From JAXGXJ01 sp963829545 (GTDB taxonomy: Bacteria > Actinomycetota > Thermoleophilia > RBG-16-64-13), in NCBI GenBank assembly GCA_963829545.1, contig CAWHIX010000001.1, positions 124,001 through 188,000 on the forward strand: a stretch of 64,000 bases of DNA. The letters run 5' to 3'. A model generated the notes under the pieces. It made no database searches. It was given only the letters and a program-made list of their open reading frames with translations, and was not told where the DNA came from. Both the position numbers and the translations under genes were made by a program. Shown piece after piece: positions 62,486 to 64,000 of the stretch; positions within the stretch are counted from its first letter, which is position 1; each line of letters starts with the position of its first letter.

Positions 62486-62710
62486 TCACGTGGAGGGTCT
62501 GAAGTCACAACCCTTCGCTTCGCTCCACTCCTCGTGCGAGCATCCGAGTTGCGCGTAGATAGCCTCGAGCAGTGCGCCTTCTTTGATGAGTCCGTCTCGG
62601 AAAGATCGCGTGTCGGCCTTCGCGATACTCATCAGCAGCGAGTCGATCCGGCCTTTCACCGCACTTGTCAGGACTTGGGCTTCCTCATCGGTCAGCGTGA
62701 TCTGCATCAT
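62486..62710 (-). CDS. Small helical hypothetical protein
   Basis: The 74-residue protein reads MMQITLTDEEAQVLTSAVKG, then RIDSLLMSIAKADTRSFRDG and AIYAQLGCSHEEWSEAKG. GGAGG lies four bases before the ATG. The helix-rich, soluble pattern is gene-like. No family was recognised. Confidence 0.6.
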   Translation of the reverse strand: MMQITLTDEEAQVLTSAVKGRIDSLLMSIAKADTRSFRDGLIKEGALLEAIYAQLGCSHEEWSEAKGCDFRPST

Positions 62711-62825
62711 CCATCCTCCCTGATCGAAGTCGGTGAAACAGGCATATGCATCAGGCCTGAGGCGTTGGCCGCACCTGGTCACAGTCTAACATTGCTTCCG
62801 CTTCCCGCGGGTTCCGATCGGCCGT

Positions 62826-62987
62826 TCTTGGCTTTCTGAAGCGGAGAGGGGGGGATTCGCGCATCTTGCTGCGCAAGCTGCCTTCCTCGCCTCGCCGTCC
62901 GGCTCGGCTCGGACCGCTCGCTGCTCGACAGTCCAAAGGGACTGCCTTGCCGACGCTCGCGCCCTCGCGGGTTCGGAATCCCCCCGG
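62826..62987. repeat. Second tRNA-Ser-end-like repeat with inverted arms
   Basis: TTCTTGGCTTTCTGAAGCGG and the following GAGAGGGGGGGATTCG nearly repeats 58302-58332, but the tRNA similarity stops after ATTCG. GGGGGGATTC near 62848 is reversed as GAATCCCCCC at about 62975, so the 130 bases between could fold as a long stem. It is either a scarred attachment site or part of a small element. Confidence 0.5.
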
Positions 62988-63030
62988 ACCTGGCTGGGAG
63001 CCACTTGATGGTTTCTTGTGGGAAACTATA

Positions 63031-63120
<90 letters not shown>

Positions 63121-63329
63121 GTGTGGCGCGTCTGGATGGCTCTTTGTGCACACGGCCACCCAGCGCAACGAGGATTGTAGCGGATGGAAGCCGCCGTGCG
63201 GCGTCTTGAGCGTCCCAAGGATCGACCGCGGGCGCTCGAAGTGCAAGGACACAGGAGGCGGCGATCGCGAGCGCCACGGACGTCCTGTACCAGGCTGGGT
63301 TCTGCCCCGGAACACACCTGCTACCCGCA

Positions 63330-63600
63330 GGCCGGATCTTCTGTCTGCTTCTGGCTGGACCGTCGGCCGTCCACAGATCAGCGTCGTATCGCTCGGCCAG
63401 CGCAAGGAGTAGGCGTCGTAGGCCGCGTGGCAGACGGAGGGTGGAGGCGACTCGCAGCGACCGGCTTCACGAGCGAGCCATGAGGCTCCAGCTCGAGTCC
63501 GGAGCCGGCAAGCCCGACCAGCAGGCTGTTGTATTCCGCCCTTCTGGTAGCGGTAGAGCGTGCTAGCTCGACAGCCCAGCGACGGTCGAGCTGAAGCCGG
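63330..63600 (-). pseudogene. Decayed VapC-like PIN-domain toxin gene
   Basis: Minus-strand pieces read HAAYDAYS at about 63411-63429, then after a shift LALAERYDADLWTADGPARS at 63352-63410. The motif YDAxYLALAExxxxxLWTAD is the C-terminal active-site region of VapC-type PIN ribonucleases. Upstream, EYNSLLVGLAGSGLELEPHG in another frame fits the domain's middle. Stops and shifts rule out a working toxin, and no VapB antitoxin is seen. Confidence 0.5.
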
Positions 63601-63837
63601 CGGGAACCGCGTCGAGAGAACCAGGAGCCAGGCCCTCAAGCGTCCGGACCACCAACAGGATCGTAGGCGATAATGCTCGCGTAGGCGATCGGAGTTGCCC
63701 TTCTCGCCCTCGATGATGCCGGTGCGAAGGCAGCTGCGAGAATCATGAAGGTAAATGTCTTTCCCGGTCCGCTCCTGAGATCGCGGAAGGGTGGGATCTG
63801 AAGCGAGCCCCGGAGTCTTCGCTCACGTAATGCTCGT

Positions 63838-63919
63838 AGGCGGGGGGATACGAACGCCCGGACCACCTGGGGGAAACGGTTTTCGCGCCCGACGATTAAA
63901 CCGTCTCTGCCACCTTCTG
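63838..63919 (-). pseudogene. Degenerate tRNA-Ser copy
   Basis: The sequence follows tRNA-Ser(CGA) (CGGTTTTCG anticodon region, ATTAAACC, CTCTGCCACCT) with mismatches in the acceptor and T-arm (GGGGGGATACGAACGCCC). The promoter side is also copied: CTGGATGGCTCT and GAGGATTGTAGCGGATG occur at 63131-63187 and again at 63930-63982. The whole transcription unit was duplicated and then decayed. Confidence 0.75.
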
Positions 63920-64000
63920 TCGCGCGCGACTGGATGGCTCTCCGTAACGGTGCACCCGCGCCTCGAGGATTGTAGCGGATGCACACGCCTCCATCCAACC

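Overview
The window is GC-rich DNA (roughly 60-65% G+C by eye) with frequent GTG starts, Thr/Ala-rich linkers after lipoprotein signals, and one- and two-gene operons with PadR or TetR regulators. This points to an actinomycetote (Actinomycetota). The class cannot be fixed from sequence alone. No rRNA operon, CRISPR array or integrase was seen. One intact tRNA, tRNA-Ser(CGA), lies near the right end.

Layout. 0-9.5 kb: a PRC-barrel protein, the ribosome-maturation GTPase RsgA, a HEAT-repeat protein, a hemerythrin-like protein coupled to an Fe-S aldo/keto reductase, a secreted glucosaminidase, an orphan Tat-lipoprotein substrate-binding protein with a clear promoter and operator, and a 1-Cys-type peroxiredoxin. 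9.5-20 kb: a cation diffusion facilitator, a TetR-MFS efflux operon, two flavodoxin-fold reductases around an MMPL transporter, a second orphan substrate-binding lipoprotein, a PAP2 protein and a pirin. 20-36.4 kb: a LigB-type dioxygenase, a META-domain lipoprotein, RNase J, glutaminase, a ClC channel, a TetR-MMPL operon, a pseudokinase, a DUF1295 enzyme, a cupin-like/alcohol dehydrogenase/PadR/amidohydrolase cluster, and a ThrE-type exporter coupled to a STAS protein. 36.5-49 kb: an alpha/beta hydrolase, a translationally coupled DUF4389/DUF4386/methyltransferase operon, a PadR-permease operon, small membrane proteins, a GNAT-dCMP deaminase fusion, and a TetR/cupin operon divergent from a DUF4386 gene with twin operators inside its promoter. 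49-53.6 kb: MetF, a second cupin-like/alcohol dehydrogenase pair, and a lipoprotein with a Gly/Leu repeat.

53.6-64 kb is the accessory end. A lower-GC stretch carries a SpeD-like protein, an acyl-homoserine-lactone-synthase-like GNAT and a convergent GGDEF-EAL protein. After it come an IS3-type remnant and a 4.7-kb segment bounded by tRNA-Ser 3'-end copies, with the intact tRNA-Ser at its right edge. That segment looks like a small decayed island holding an acyltransferase, a receiver protein, a DUF3795 protein and gene fragments. A PIN-domain (VapC-like) remnant lies between the intact tRNA-Ser and a degenerate second copy.

A window-wide oddity is that eleven otherwise well-preserved genes are split by single-base frameshifts. 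I infer about seventeen shifts; fifteen look like one extra base and two like one missing base. Efflux genes and their TetR regulators carry most of them. Restoring these bases gives exact multiples of three with no internal stops, so residual sequencing error is the leading explanation. Clustering in efflux operons leaves real decay possible. Frameshifted genes are annotated over their whole reconstructed extent.
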